Assembly: GCA_029959085.1 (NCBI GenBank)
Contig: JARWIR010000023.1
Location: 8,135,860 to 8,199,859 of the forward strand
DNA from: Nemophila menziesii
Lineage: Eukaryota > Streptophyta > Magnoliopsida > Boraginales > Hydrophyllaceae
Direction: 5' to 3'
Length of the DNA: 64,000 nucleotides
This document shows positions 33,525-46,260 of the stretch, one piece after another. The notes beneath the pieces are model-generated. The model did not search any database, was not told where the DNA came from, and saw only the letters and a program-made list of their open reading frames with translations. Made by a program: the position numbers and the translations under genes. Numbering within the stretch: the first letter of the stretch is position 1; every line of letters begins with the position of its first letter.

Positions 33525-34920
33525 AACCTTTGTCGTCTCGACAAAGTAAACTTACAAACAAAGGTCTAAGGTGAATGCAGAGATGCAAAATCTAGTAAAT
33601 ACACCCAAAGCAATACTTAAAATAAATCTCATACAACAAACATTAGGAATTAATATACACATACACTTATCATGCAAAATCAAACACAAACAATATCAAT
33701 CTTAAAATTAACTTCACAATGCTAGAAGGTTACACTTGTACTTATATCAATATGATAGCTATAGGGTGTTCATTGATCCTCACTCGCTTTGAATGCTCCA
33801 CTTAGTATACTCCCTATTAGCTTAATTATAAACTCACTATGCACCTAAGAATCACGAGGACATTATGGTTTTAGCGTAGGCTTAGGGACAATCTGGTATG
33901 TATATTTGGTAAATTTGAGGTGAGATTTTGGCTCTCTCCTCACTTACCATCAACAACTGTCCACAAGTTTGAGTTTACACTCGAATAATGTTCTCACTCA
34001 ACCCATTTGATGCACTAATTTAGCATCCTCAAGTTAACCCAATATAGACTAAGATGATTTCCAAAAATTTCCACTTTGCCGGGTAAGTTAATCTTTCTTT
34101 TTCTTTTTCAAATTCTTTTTTTGTACAGTAGCTAACCAGGTTCCCGGTTTGTGATAATCGGGTTCCCGGTCCTTACTGTATTGACTTCTTCTTTTTTTTT
34201 TTTTTTAAATCTCGGCAAAGGGTTACAAATAATAATATCATCTGATATTGTTCCTTAATGTGTAAACACAAATAGTTACCTCCCAATATAATTTCCCAAA
34301 GATGGACCCGCCACCCCAAACTCAAGCTTGAGACAGGTCTCAGGATCGTGATTCAAGTGCGGGTCATTAGGAAAGACCTAATAAACTAAAGGGATATGGG
34401 CTTATATCGTGACGACAAAAGAAAAGGCTTTAAGGCTCAAAATTGGGCTAAGAAGGATTAAATTAATACATGGGATAGAAGGCTAAAAGTGTCTAAAATT
34501 GCTTAACAAAGAACTGCCCCTATCATTTTCCTAGTTACATAGCTCGCCCCTAATTCATACCTAAGTGGGTTCTCTACTAATTTGGATCTCACGTTCCGCA
34601 AACCAAACATTTTCCTTAAGTACAAGTTTACTTCTTTTGAATTGTTCATTAATTCTTCCTATCAATTAACTATGTTTGCATGCAATTAAAGTGTGTTTTC
34701 TACTAACTCCTAAAGTCCACTATTTACTATCATTGATTCATCAAAAGTATGCTTAAGTAAGTAAACTTATTGAAAGCAATTAAAACACATAACACGTAAA
34801 ATGGGATGAGGCAACGAACCCTACCCCAAACTCAAAAATGAGTCATGTCCTCACGACTCGAAAAGACTCAAAGTAAGTAAACTAATATACACTAAATGAG
34901 AAAGAGTTAGAAAACGTATC

Positions 34921-35268
34921 TCAGCCAGCACTAGGCTGGTTACCAATGTTGCGTCCAGATTGGGCATCTTTTGTGAGGATTGAGTAAATGACGTGTTGCA
35001 TATTGCTCACCCTAAATAACATATTTTTCAACGTATCCAACTCTTTTGTGACTTTTCCTAAAGTGACAATCATCGCATATTGTTTCTCTTCCAACACTTG
35101 GATTTTACTTTTCTTTTTCACGTTCTAACTGAATGCCAGGATTGTCAACGTGATGAATGTTCAATTCCTCCATTTCACGTTCTAACCTTGCTTTTTCTTT
35201 TGCTTCCCTGTCTCTCTTGGCTCTAACTAGTTTCTCGGGGTCCTTGAGTAGACACCAAACCTATAAAA
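34921..35268 (-). pseudogene. Degenerate gag N-terminus (copy 2)
   Basis: Same two open pieces and the same frameshift as at 2551-2898. Confidence 0.55.
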
Positions 35269-35361
35269 CCTTAGAAGTAGCAAAACAAAGAAAAGCGTAA
35301 AACTGAAAAGTAAAAATAACAATTGAAACACTTACTGATAACACCGTGGTCACACGCTAAA

Positions 35362-35380
35362 CTCCCCGGCAGCGGCACCA
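35362..35380 (-). promoter_or_regulatory. Primer-binding site (copy 2)
   Basis: TGGTGCCGCTGCCGGGGAG on the minus strand, six bases inside the 5' LTR. Confidence 0.75.
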
Positions 35381-35386
35381 AAAACT

Positions 35387-36944
35387 TGGTGTCTCCTTAT
35401 GTGTTCTAAAATAACACACCTAAAAAAGGCAAGACACGTACCGCAAGTGTATGGATCGTCCAAATAATATCCGGTGAACAGGATTTCGATCTCAAAGACG
35501 GATTAGGAATGACTTTCGATGTTATGTAGTATGTGCGATTAATTGTTATATGAAGCGAAAAATAAATGATATAAAGATTTGTTTTGGTTTTTGATTATGA
35601 ACCAAGATGGAATTAAAATAAAATACTAAATTAACTAATGCAAATAAATAAGACGCAAGTAAATAGAAATGAATAGACTCAAATATTTAAACGCAGTACT
35701 TGAGTTTCGCAAGGGTTTCACTTAAATCTATTAAATCAATGTTTCTATTTAAGGGATGAATCAGAAATTAAGTACTAGTCGGGATTCTTTAGTCTCCTAA
35801 CCCCCGTGAGGGTGGACTTAGGAGCTATTCTTAGGTGTTACGAATCCCGTTAGTGCGATCATAATCCACCTTCGAATGGTCAGGTATTCTACCCAATTTG
35901 CTATAAGGTAAACTAAGGCTGCCAAGGTCAATAATTTCTACCTTACGTCTATTATTTAGTTCGGTAATTAAACCCTCCGTCAAGGCGATCACTTCCCCAC
36001 CAAAGTGAATAGCTTAGTTACTAATTCCTATATTTGATTCATGACTTCAAAGAGAGTATTTAATTGCAAAATAATAGTCAATACGAAATTACCCAATTTA
36101 ATTTAAGCTAATCAATCCCAAATTCAAAAATATAAATTCAATATACTTAGGTTCAACACATTAATGCGATTTTCAAGCACAAGTTATGTTTAGCTCATAC
36201 TAATAAAAATAACTGAATTAAAATAAAAGAAGTTCATACTGAATTACAGAAATAAGAAAAACCTAATTAAAGGGTTGATAATTGCTGTTGTTGGAAGAAG
36301 GAATTCTCTCTGACTTCTCCTAAGCGTTGCTTCTTCTCTAATATGAATTGTGTTTGTAAAAACTGAAGTTAAAAGCCTTTTTGTAGTGGGCAAATGGATT
36401 GGGCTATTAAAAATAAGGATTACGTTAATTAGAATAAAAGCCCAATCCATTTAATGAATTCCCGTAACTGGTTACTAGTTGTTACTGAAACAGTTGTAAC
36501 TTTTGCGTCTGGACTCGGAATCAGTTGGTTCAACTTGAAAAATCTTCCTGACTTCAAGCTCTATCTACCTCATTTTATGCTCCAAGAATGACTAAGTGGC
36601 TAAGATGCTCAAAAACAGTGATTTCTGACAGCATTCCAGATTTCATTCTCCATTAATTAATTCTTCGAATCCATTATTCTCGCCTTTGACTTCAACGCTT
36701 AATCAAAGACTTTATTTCTTGTTTCTTCTCCTTGTCTTGATACTCCAAAAAATCATAAACCTAAGAACTTTACACTAAAAATAAGCGAATTAACGCATAA
36801 AAGCTCTAAAACACAAATAATCCAAATTCAAGGAAAGAAATCGTAATATGACTAAATAAGCTTAAAAGTCTAGCAAATAAGTCAAATAATCACTAATTTG
36901 ATGTCTCATAAGGGAATATAATTAGAACAATAAGGGAGACATCA
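35387..36944 (-). mobile_element. 5' LTR of gypsy element (copy 2)
   Basis: Same as 3017-4574. The right target duplication GTTAC follows at 36945-36949. Confidence 0.85.
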
Positions 36945-36945
36945 G

Positions 36946-39606
36946 TTACATGAAGAGATTGCCGAGGTTGTGGCAGATTTAGAGTCATATGGACAGGGAA
37001 GAAGAATGGCCCAAGATTACGAACAAGTCTGAGCCTCAAAGAAGATTAAACCACGAAAGAAACCATCTATTATATGTCCTCTAAAACTTGAATAGAAACC
37101 TTTACCATCTCATTTTAGGTATATTTATTTGGGAAAAATGGTATATTACCTGTTATTTTTTCCGCTAATTTGATAGGTCCTCAAGAGGAAAACTTGTTAC
37201 ATGTGCTTCGAGCTAACAAGGAGGCAACTGGGTGGAATATTGCTGACATCAAAGGCATTAGTCCTACCATTTTCCAACACAAGATCATTCTTAACAATGA
37301 GAAGGCACGATCAATTAAGGGCCAAAGGAGACTTACGCCGATAATGAAAGAAGTAATGAAAAAATATGTTATCAAGTCGTTGGATGTTAGGATCATCTTC
37401 TACATATTCAACAGGGAATGGGTGAGCCCAGATCAATGTGTTCCAAATAAGGGAGAAATTACTACCGTTCTTAATGATCAGAATGAGCTCCTACCCTCAA
37501 AAACCGTTGTTGGTTGGAGAGTGTGTATGTATTATCGGAGGTTGAACAAGGCTACGAAGATAGATCGCTTTCCTTTACTGTTCATGGACCAGATGTTAGA
37601 TAAGCTTGCACGAAGAGAGTACTATTGCTTCCTCAATGGCTATTTAGGTCATAATAAGGTTTGCGTGGATCCAACTGATCAGCACAAAACTACATTCACA
37701 TGTTTGTTTGGCACATTTGCATTTTAAAGGATGCAATTTGGATTGTGCAATTCACCACGTTTCAGCGTTGTATGATGGCGCTTGGAAGTATTCATGGGTA
37801 ACTTCTCTGTGTTTGGTGATGACTTTGATAATTGTATCGACAACCTAGAGAAGGTTTGATTCGTTGCAAAGACACTGATCTTGTGTTAATTTGGAAGAAG
37901 TGACATTTCATGGCCTGAGAGGGAATCGTTTTAGGGTACAAGGTTTCGAGTAAGGGTATGGAGGTTGACCGTGCAAAGGTAGAGGTAATCAAAACCCTTC
38001 CACCACCCAATTATGTTAAGGGCGTGAGAAGTTTCTTAGGCCATGCAGGATTTTACTGCCGTTTTATTAAAGGTTTTTCAAATATTACCAAGCCACAATG
38101 TCACTTACTTGAGAAGGAGGTGAAATTTTATTTCAATGATGCATGTCATAAGGCGTTCTTGGCAATTAAAGAGAAACTTATCTCTACACCAGTAGTGACT
38201 CCTCTTGATTGGAGTCCGATCGAAATTATGTGTGATGCAAGCAATCATGCTATTGGTGTCGTGTTTAGTCTACGCAAGGATGAGGTATTTTATATTGTTT
38301 ATTATGCGAGTAAGACTTTTACGGGTGCACAATTGAACTATGCCGTAACTGAGAAGGAGTTGTCGGCTGTGGTATATGTGTTTGATAAATTATGTTCCTA
38401 TCTTCTTGGGGAAAAAGTAGTTGTATCCACGGACCATTCGGAAATCAAGTATCTCATGGAGAAGAAGGACGCAAAGACGCTTCTTATCAGGTGTGTGCTT
38501 TTATTGCAATAGTTTGATTTGGAGATTCAAGACCGAAAGGGAAGAGAGAATCAAGTAGATGATCATCTATCTCGCCCCAAAGGCTTTAATGTCACCAGTT
38601 GAACATAAATGGTCAAGGGGGCATTTCTTGATTAAATCATATTTGTGATAAATACGCAGAATGTTCCATGGTATGCAAATATTGTTAATCTTATTGTGAG
38701 TGGAGTATTTCCCATTAGAAGTAAACCTAAAAATAAGAATAGATTTATGCATCGTTCGGAACAATTATTTTGGGAGGATCTGCACCTTTTATAGGTATGT
38801 AGTGATCAGATGATTCGAATGTGTGTGCTGGAACATGAGATTCACGATATGGTAGCAAGTTGTCACAATTCGCCATATAGAGGATATTTGAAGAGTGATC
38901 GCGGTTTCTTAGGTACTTCAATCTAGTTTCTATTGGACCACTATCCATAAATATTTTCACATATTTGTTAAGCAATGTAAGCGACGCCAATTCACCAGAA
39001 ATATTTCGAGGTTTGATGGAATACCGCTCAATAATGTATTGGAAGTTGAGAGATTTTTTGTGTTTGTGGCATTGATTTCATGGGGCCCTTTGTTTAATCC
39101 CATGGGAATTAATATATTTTACTAGCAGTAGATTATGTATCAAAATATGGACCCCTCTATTAGGCGTAGAGAAAGTAATGATGAAGTTGAATGAACTTGA
39201 TGATTTTCGCTGTCATGCTTATTAGAAGGCGAAGCTATACAACGAGATAACCAAGAAATGGCATGATAAGAAGATTCGAAAGAAGACGTCTGAAGTAGTG
39301 CAAAGAGTCCTAAATACAACTCTAAGTTCAGCAACTATCCGGGAAAGTTGAGATCAAAGTGGTCTAGTCCATTCATTGTTATTAAATTCTGCCTCATGGA
39401 ACCATAGAGATTGAACAGGTAACCGAAGAATGCCCCTATATGAGGAATGGTCATCGGTTGAAAATTTATCATGAAGACGAAGATAACATCCTTGAGGAGG
39501 ATCCAAATCCCGGAGAGCTCATTTACCTCGAAGAGGCAAGGTATGAAGCAACGTATCCGACAAGGTAACTCGTCGAGCTGAACGACGTGAAACAAAAGCC
39601 AAATAA
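36946..39606 (+). pseudogene. Athila-type pol relic (copy 2)
   Basis: All stops, the A-run frameshift near 37136, the FMGN box (37791-37802) and the integrase deletion near 39152 are shared with copy 1, so they predate the duplication. Confidence 0.93.
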
Positions 39607-42129
39607 AGGTGAATTCTCATTTGTAGATTACTTTATTGCTTTTATAGTGTATAATACTGAATTTAGTGTTTTATTTATGTGTACTGGTGTAAATAATAGC
39701 TAATGGGAGAAGGGAGTATATTATTTTGGTGTGTAGGTAAGTATAAAATGAGTGTGGGGTAAAAGAAGCTTGATAATTATTTTACAATGCAATGTTGCGG
39801 TATACCACAGCAAAGGTGTGGTACACCACACCTCAGTGCAAACCGTGCGCCCTACCCTCCACGATGTGAAGGTCAGATAATTCAGAGTCGTACCATGCGA
39901 AATGCTGCGGTACACCGCACCCTATATAAAGTGTGTGCATGAGAATCCAAGCTTTAACAAGTCAGATAGTGTGTATATAGATTTGTGACAAACCGTCATG
40001 ACAATTCGTCACGCTTCAGCTGTCATACACCGCAACATAGGTATGGTACACCGCACGAGGTCCTTTCAGACAAGAGAAAAAGGAAATATTAGGCTTTCTT
40101 AACACCGAGAATCTTAAAGCTTTTCATAAAATATTCAAACATTCAAACAAGATTCATTCATCTTCTATTCTTTACAAGATGGAATCCAAAATCCATTACA
40201 ACCCAAAGAACAACAATCTTCAAAGTCTAAGAACCTCATCTCAAACTTAGTTGATCGTGAGTTGTGGGAGAGGAGAGATTACGAAAATAATATATGCAAT
40301 TAAATCCAAGAGGGAAGTGCGAAGATTAGCAAATAAGAAGGCGAAGAAACAACTTAGGAAAACACAGGAGAATACACAACGAAATAAGAGGTATAACCTG
40401 AGAAAAAAAGTTCTAGAGGAAGAAATAAGAGAAACAACAAACTGAGAAGGATCATCTTTCTTCCTCCACTCCGCAAGAAGTTATGGATAGCTTTGAACCT
40501 AAAATTCCAAATTAGGCAGTGGCACTATTTAACAGGATGAAGAAAGTATAGAAGATACATCAAAGTAATGTCATTTGCCAATTGAGTATCATGCAAGATG
40601 TCAAGAAAATTCAAATGAAATTGGAGCGGAAATCAATGAAACCTCAGTCAATCGCGAATTCGAGAGGATGTGCTTCAGACACATACCATCTTCTAACCCG
40701 TATTCTTAATTACTTCTAATTGTGTTAGTGTCTACTAGTAATTTTATTACTTTTGAGTCTTTTTTGAGTCATGGGGACACGAATCAGTTTGAGTTGGGGA
40801 TGGAGTACTCGTTGTCCTCATTCCCGTTTTGCTTTTAGTTGTTTTTTAAAAATCAATGGAGTATAAAAAGTGTAGATAATGTAGTGAATGTGCCTTTTAA
40901 GAATCAATTTTAATAAGTTAATGATAGGAAATAGTGTGTTCATTAACTTTTTGACAAATTGTGTAGTGTTCATGCATGAAAGCATTTAATAAGGGATAAA
41001 AAGGATTAAGGAGCAATGCGTAAAAGTTAAGTTTGAACATAGGAAGATGTGAGTGGTGTGTAAAATGTGAGGTTGAAACTAGTGAAATAACCCGCTTAAT
41101 TTATGAACTAAAAGTGAGAAAGTAACGAACCCTAGTAGTTTAGAAAATGATTAAGGATTTTCTTTGATAACCCTTTGTTTCCTTTATCTTTCTTACTAAT
41201 ACTATTTTGTAATATCCTTCTTAGCCAAAGTCTAGCCTATGTAGCTTTTATTAGATAACCACGTTATAAGCCTTTACCCTTTAGTTTTAGGACTTGACCG
41301 TCTGACCCGCTCTCGAATCACATGCCAAGGACTAGTTGTCCTAAAGCTTGAGTTTGGAGTGTTTGATCTAATTGATCTGAGGATATATTGGGTGGGTAGA
41401 TTTTTATTTCGTGTTTATTCGTTGCGCGCTTATCTGTAATCCATGTCGGGTTATAAGAAAAGAGAAAGTTGAGAAAAAAAAGAAAACAAGCAACACAAAG
41501 TCTCACATAAAAAAGGGCCTTGTATTTGACTTACAATATATATATATATGTATGTGTGTGTGTGTGTATGAAAATAGTAAAATAAAAATCTGGCATATGA
41601 CATTTTGTGATATCGATCAGGATTTGGAGATGCAACGCTTTAGCATCAAATGTGTTTAGTGAGAACGATTATGAGCGGAAACTCAAGCTATAGGGCGATT
41701 AGTTGATGGATAGTGTGGAGAAGGCCAAAACCCACTCTAAATTATCCTAAATATTAATCACACCCTTCCTTAAGCCTACTCTACATCTTAAGACCGTAGG
41801 ATTTTTAGCTATGTGGGTAAGTAACAGTTGAAAATTAGGGAGTAATTGAGTGGACCATAATAAACTAATGAAAAAAATTAACACCATATGGACGTCATAT
41901 CAACCTAAGAGAGAACCGCTCTTTCTTGCATTGCGAAATTAATCCACTTTTGAACTTGTTAGATGTTGATTGTTTGTATATTACGCATATTTCTTTTATT
42001 ATTTCTTGAACACCACTATATGAAACTTGTTAGAATAGTTGCTTCAGGTTTATTCATTGTCTTTAGATTCCCACATTTCTTCTATGGTTACTTGGACTTA
42101 GGCCCTTTATGTTTTTCCTTTTCTTTTAT
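39607..42129 (+). mobile_element. Post-pol region of Athila-type element (copy 2)
   Basis: Contains the same palindrome cluster (39796-40055), TATA-like box (39921-39931), Lys/Arg-rich frame (40251-40445) and TA/TG microsatellite (about 41536-41570). Confidence 0.6.
39796..40055. repeat. Quasi-palindrome cluster (copy 2)
   Basis: Four TGYGGTACACCRCA-type sites at 39796, 39815, 39906 and 40042, as in copy 1. Confidence 0.7.
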
Positions 42130-42163
42130 TTTGTCGAGACGACAAAACTTTAAGTTGGGGGTC
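42130..42163 (+). promoter_or_regulatory. Stem-loop and polypurine tract (copy 2)
   Basis: Inverted repeat 42130-42146, then AAGTTGGGGGTCT before the LTR start at 42165. Confidence 0.7.
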
Positions 42164-42164
42164 T

Positions 42165-43905
42165 TGATGTCTCCTCTTTTTTTATATATTACTATACTCA
42201 AGAAACATCTTTTTGAGAGTTTATGGGACCTAAGTGGGGGATTTTTCTCTAATATTTTCCATATCTTACTTTTCTACATTATTTTGGGCAATATTTAAAC
42301 TATAGTGTTTTTTTGTGTTAATTGGGTGTTAGGTGTGATTTTAGGTACATGGTTGACGCAAGTGTCCAAGAAGATTAGGAAAAGACAATAATTGAAGTCC
42401 AAACCCAAGCCAAGGTGCAAAAAGAGCTCGAAGTCACTTTTAGAAAGTTAGAGCATTTACCAGAAAAGTCCATTATCATATTGTTTGTCACCATAATTAA
42501 TTAGTACCCTCTGCGTTCCTAGAAGGTTGTCACATTCTCTTTTGCTCACAAACTAATAAATGTCATTTATTATTCATGTGATTACTAAAATGCCCTCAAT
42601 AAAAAATCTTGATATCTTGAATATTTTTTGAGAGCATAAATTATAATATTTAATTAGGGGTAAAAGTGGTATAAAGAAAAAGATGTGTCTTGATTTTCTA
42701 AAATGACAAACTTTTTGAAACAACTATTTATAGTATAAGTGACAACCTTTTAGGAATAGAGGGTAATAAATATAAACCTGATTCCTTTTTATTTGGAATT
42801 AACTTTGAGTTAGTGTTGGGTGATAAGTAACGAAAGTCAATTTAGATTTGAGATGAGAATGTTATGTCAGTTTTACCAGTGTAAGCATGGTAAAAAACGG
42901 TTTGGGCCAATTTTAAGCCACTTAAGTGAGCCCATTAGGTCCAAAACGTTTTTGGACCAAGTATATAAAATTATTTGAGCTCCTAAATCCAGTACGCTTC
43001 ATATTTTATCAAATTTTATCATCTAGAGAGAGCTCAAGCGCCTGGAGAAGAGGGAAGAAGGATTTTGCACCCAAATTTCACCTTCTTACTCCATTCTACA
43101 ACCCATCAATTTTGTATTCTAGGTTAATTCGAGTCCATTTTATCTTTCGAACATGATTCTATCTTTATAATAACTATATTTTCATTTATTTAGTATCAGT
43201 TAAGCATTATATGCTTGAGACTTGCAATGGGCATGGACCCCAATTGATTTTTTTCCATGTTTTGGTGATTTGGGAAAATTTATATTATTGAAATGATTTG
43301 AATTAAATTTTATTATTCCATTGTTTATCATATTTGTGCTTGTTACCTATTTATATCCTGATCAAATATAGGTAGTTTGAGACTTTTAGACTAACACCGG
43401 GGTGAAGGGTCGGGATTTCAGACATAATATATAAACGCCTATTGCCTCGAACCAGACGGATCTTGCATTCTAGGTAGTCAATAGGACCATGAACTTAATC
43501 CTACCAAAAAACCAAGAGATGAATAAGATAGAGAGCTAAGATCACCTGGGCGGGGTCTTAGATGATCTTGCATCCCGATTGATGTGAAACGTTGAATTCA
43601 CCCTTATACCATAAACAGGATAATTATTGATTAGGAGGATTACTCATAAGGATCAGTCATTACTTCTCATACTTTATAATCTTTATAGCATTTTTAGTTA
43701 ATTTCGCTTTAGTTTAATCTTTATTTATTTGAAACTTGGTCCTTTTAATAAAACCCCAAATACAAAATCCTTATTATTTGTATCGTTTCATTTGCAACTT
43801 AATGTTTTATTACATTGAAAACATACTATTCATAGCGTTAGTAGTCCCTAAGGACCGATAGCTTCCAGGCTTATAATATGTTTACCTGACGACACCTCGT
43901 ACGCA
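42165..43905 (+). mobile_element. 3' LTR of Athila-type element (copy 2)
   Basis: Same LTR and TATA-like box (42962) as copy 1. It carries the MITE at 42507-42763. Confidence 0.65.
42507..42763. mobile_element. Stowaway-like MITE in LTR (copy 2)
   Basis: Identical terminal repeats and TA flanks to 10137-10393. Confidence 0.85.
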
Positions 43906-45620
43906 TGTGGAAAGTCCTAGTTCAATTGATACCAATCTATTATTTTTATATTACACTGGGAACCCAAACATATTTGAGTTTTCCAAAGGAGTTCTACAAG
44001 AGGATCGTGGAGAGAATGGGGGGATATTAGTGGCATGTAAGACAAAAACTCTATCACTAGCTGGGCATGTCACATTGGCAAAATTAGTCCTATGTGTATA
44101 CCTACTTATTAAATAAAAAAGTGATTAAACTCTCGATATACGTGTGTGCCGAGATTGATAAGATTGTTAGATATTTTATATGGGGGTCCTCGAATGAACA
44201 AAAGAAATCCTTGGGTCTCTTAGGAACAAATATGTAAACCTAAGTCAGCGGGTGGGCTAGGCATACGAGGGGAAAAAATTATAACATTGCACTACAGCTA
44301 AACTTAGATTGAAATTTCTTTAGGATCACAAAGTCGCATGGGACTAGGTCTTTAAGAACAAATATTTTGCGAACGGTATTCTACAAAAAGAAATGAAGGA
44401 TAGTGATTCGAATGTGCGTAAATAGATTCTTACTGGAGTAAGTTTGCTAAAGGAAAGGGTTATTGAGATGGAAGGAGCAAACAGGGTTGATTACCGTTGG
44501 ACACGTGAAGCTCCAGGCCTTTTTTTTTTGTAATCTGCGTCCAAATATATAGAAAATAGCATGGACCATACAAGATTTAGGTGGGAGAAAATATTGAAAA
44601 TTACTTTCTTTTATGTAGAATCACGAGAAATCATCTCCCTTCCGTAGAAAGATATATACATGAGGGATGTTATTGGGGATAGAGAATGTAGCATACGCGG
44701 CAATGTGAGCGAAGACGTGGTGCACATTTTCTTGGGTTGTACGGTGGCAAAAATTATATGGCAGGAGCTAGGTTTGCAGCAAGAATTGTCCAAGGGAAGG
44801 AATGATTCTAGTTAGTAGGGATATGCTGTCATAAATAGTAACATGTGGAGTGCGAATGAGCAAAAGGAATTTCCTAGCAATATACTGAACGTGCAACAAA
44901 TTTTGGAAAGGTGGTCACATATGGACAACTCCATCGCGAATCATGTGTTTGCACCAGGAGATAACATTTTACTTGATGCAACAGTAAAGTCATGGTTGGA
45001 AGCTAACTTTTTGGCATTCATATATATGATAGCTTGAAGTGTTCAACGATTTTTGAATCTATGGAACACCAAAAAAGAGGCATGAGGAAAGGAACGAGAT
45101 GGTAGGGTTATCATATCCTTGAAATGGGCTAAACCCGATGGTCATTATGATTTAATATGGAAGAAAGTTGCGATTCGAGGAAACGTAGAGCCGAGATATG
45201 AGGGATATGACAAGATAGAGATGGTCGTTCATAGCGAGATTCTCTCAAGTGTGTGTGAGTCACCTTTATTATCATAAGCTTTGATGCTACATTATGGATT
45301 GAGATGGACGATTAATCGAGGCCTAAAATATCCAATTATCGAGATGGACTCGAGAGAGATTCATGCGCTAGCGAAGAAAGGTAGTACTTCTAAGAGTTGG
45401 ACTTTTCATGTTGGGAGAATCCTACAAGAACATTAAGACTTTAAGGTGAATCACTTCTATTGGGAAGCGAATATGTATGCAAACATACTGGAAAAGAAAG
45501 GAGTGTACTTGTTAGAGAGTCCTTATGAGTATGATGGCCCTCCAGAGTATTTTTGGAGCTTTTTAACACGTTATAGGAGCGGGTGTGCATTTCATTGGTC
45601 CTTTTTAGACTCCTCGTGAG
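43906..45620 (+). pseudogene. LINE remnant A (copy 2)
   Basis: Same RT end, zinc region and RNase H relic as 11536-13250, with the same stops. Confidence 0.85.
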
Positions 45621-45953
45621 GGAGTTAATTAGTGGTTAGGTAACGGAATTTCACGCCTCCGATGTATGCCTAAAAAAACTTATCATTTTATAAGTGCTTA
45701 AATATTTTAATTTCCTATGTGATTTTTGCTAGGTGGTGTACGAGGGCAAGATTTTATGGTTTTGATGCTCGAGCATTCAATATAATCAAACCCATAACAT
45801 GAAAAATACACAAGGGAATTATAGGTGTTATCAGTTACCCCTTAAAATTATCAAATACCTTTTGATTTGGACTTCCATGAATCTAGTCAACAAAGTATTA
45901 ACTTCTATTAGAATATCAAAGAAAGTATCCCTCTATTATTTGGATCCATGTTA

Positions 45954-46255
45954 CTCCTCAGCCCATATTATTTGTCCAACTTTCTAAAAAAATGTGTCCA
46001 ATATTATTTGTCCATTTTTCATTACCAAGACAAATTTTTTAAACTTTTTCCAATATTATCCCTATTTAAATAATAAAAAAAGTATTGTAATAAATATCCC
46101 ATTTATATTAATTAAGGGAAATTGTGTAAATAAGAAGATTATAAAGTGTTTTTTTAAAACTTTATGCACCAAAAAGGTAAATAAGAAGATTGTAAAGTGT
46201 TTTTTTAAAACTTTATGCATCAAAAAGGTGGACAAGTAAAAATGGACGGAGGGAG
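45954..46255. mobile_element. Stowaway MITE with 51-bp duplication (copy 2)
   Basis: The internal repeat is at 46126-46176 and 46177-46227, with the same two differences between units as in copy 1. Confidence 0.8.
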
Positions 46256-46260
46256 TATTC

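Larger units (their letters stand above)
33511..35386 (-). mobile_element. Internal region of gypsy element (copy 2)
   Basis: Identical to 1141-3016 in every block checked, including the primer-binding site. Confidence 0.75.
31941..36944 (-). mobile_element. Complete non-autonomous gypsy element (5.0 kb)
   Basis: The only full copy in the window: 3' LTR 31941-33510, internal region 33511-35386, 5' LTR 35387-36944, flanked by GTTAC. It lies across the point where the period of the large repeat restarts, so an intact element bridges copy 1 and copy 2. No enzyme-coding capacity. This is the size and structure expected of a large retrotransposon derivative (LARD). Confidence 0.85.
36945..43905 (+). 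mobile_element. 5'-truncated Athila-type element (copy 2)
   Basis: Same truncated element as 4575-11535, shifted by 32370, with no difference found. Confidence 0.85.
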
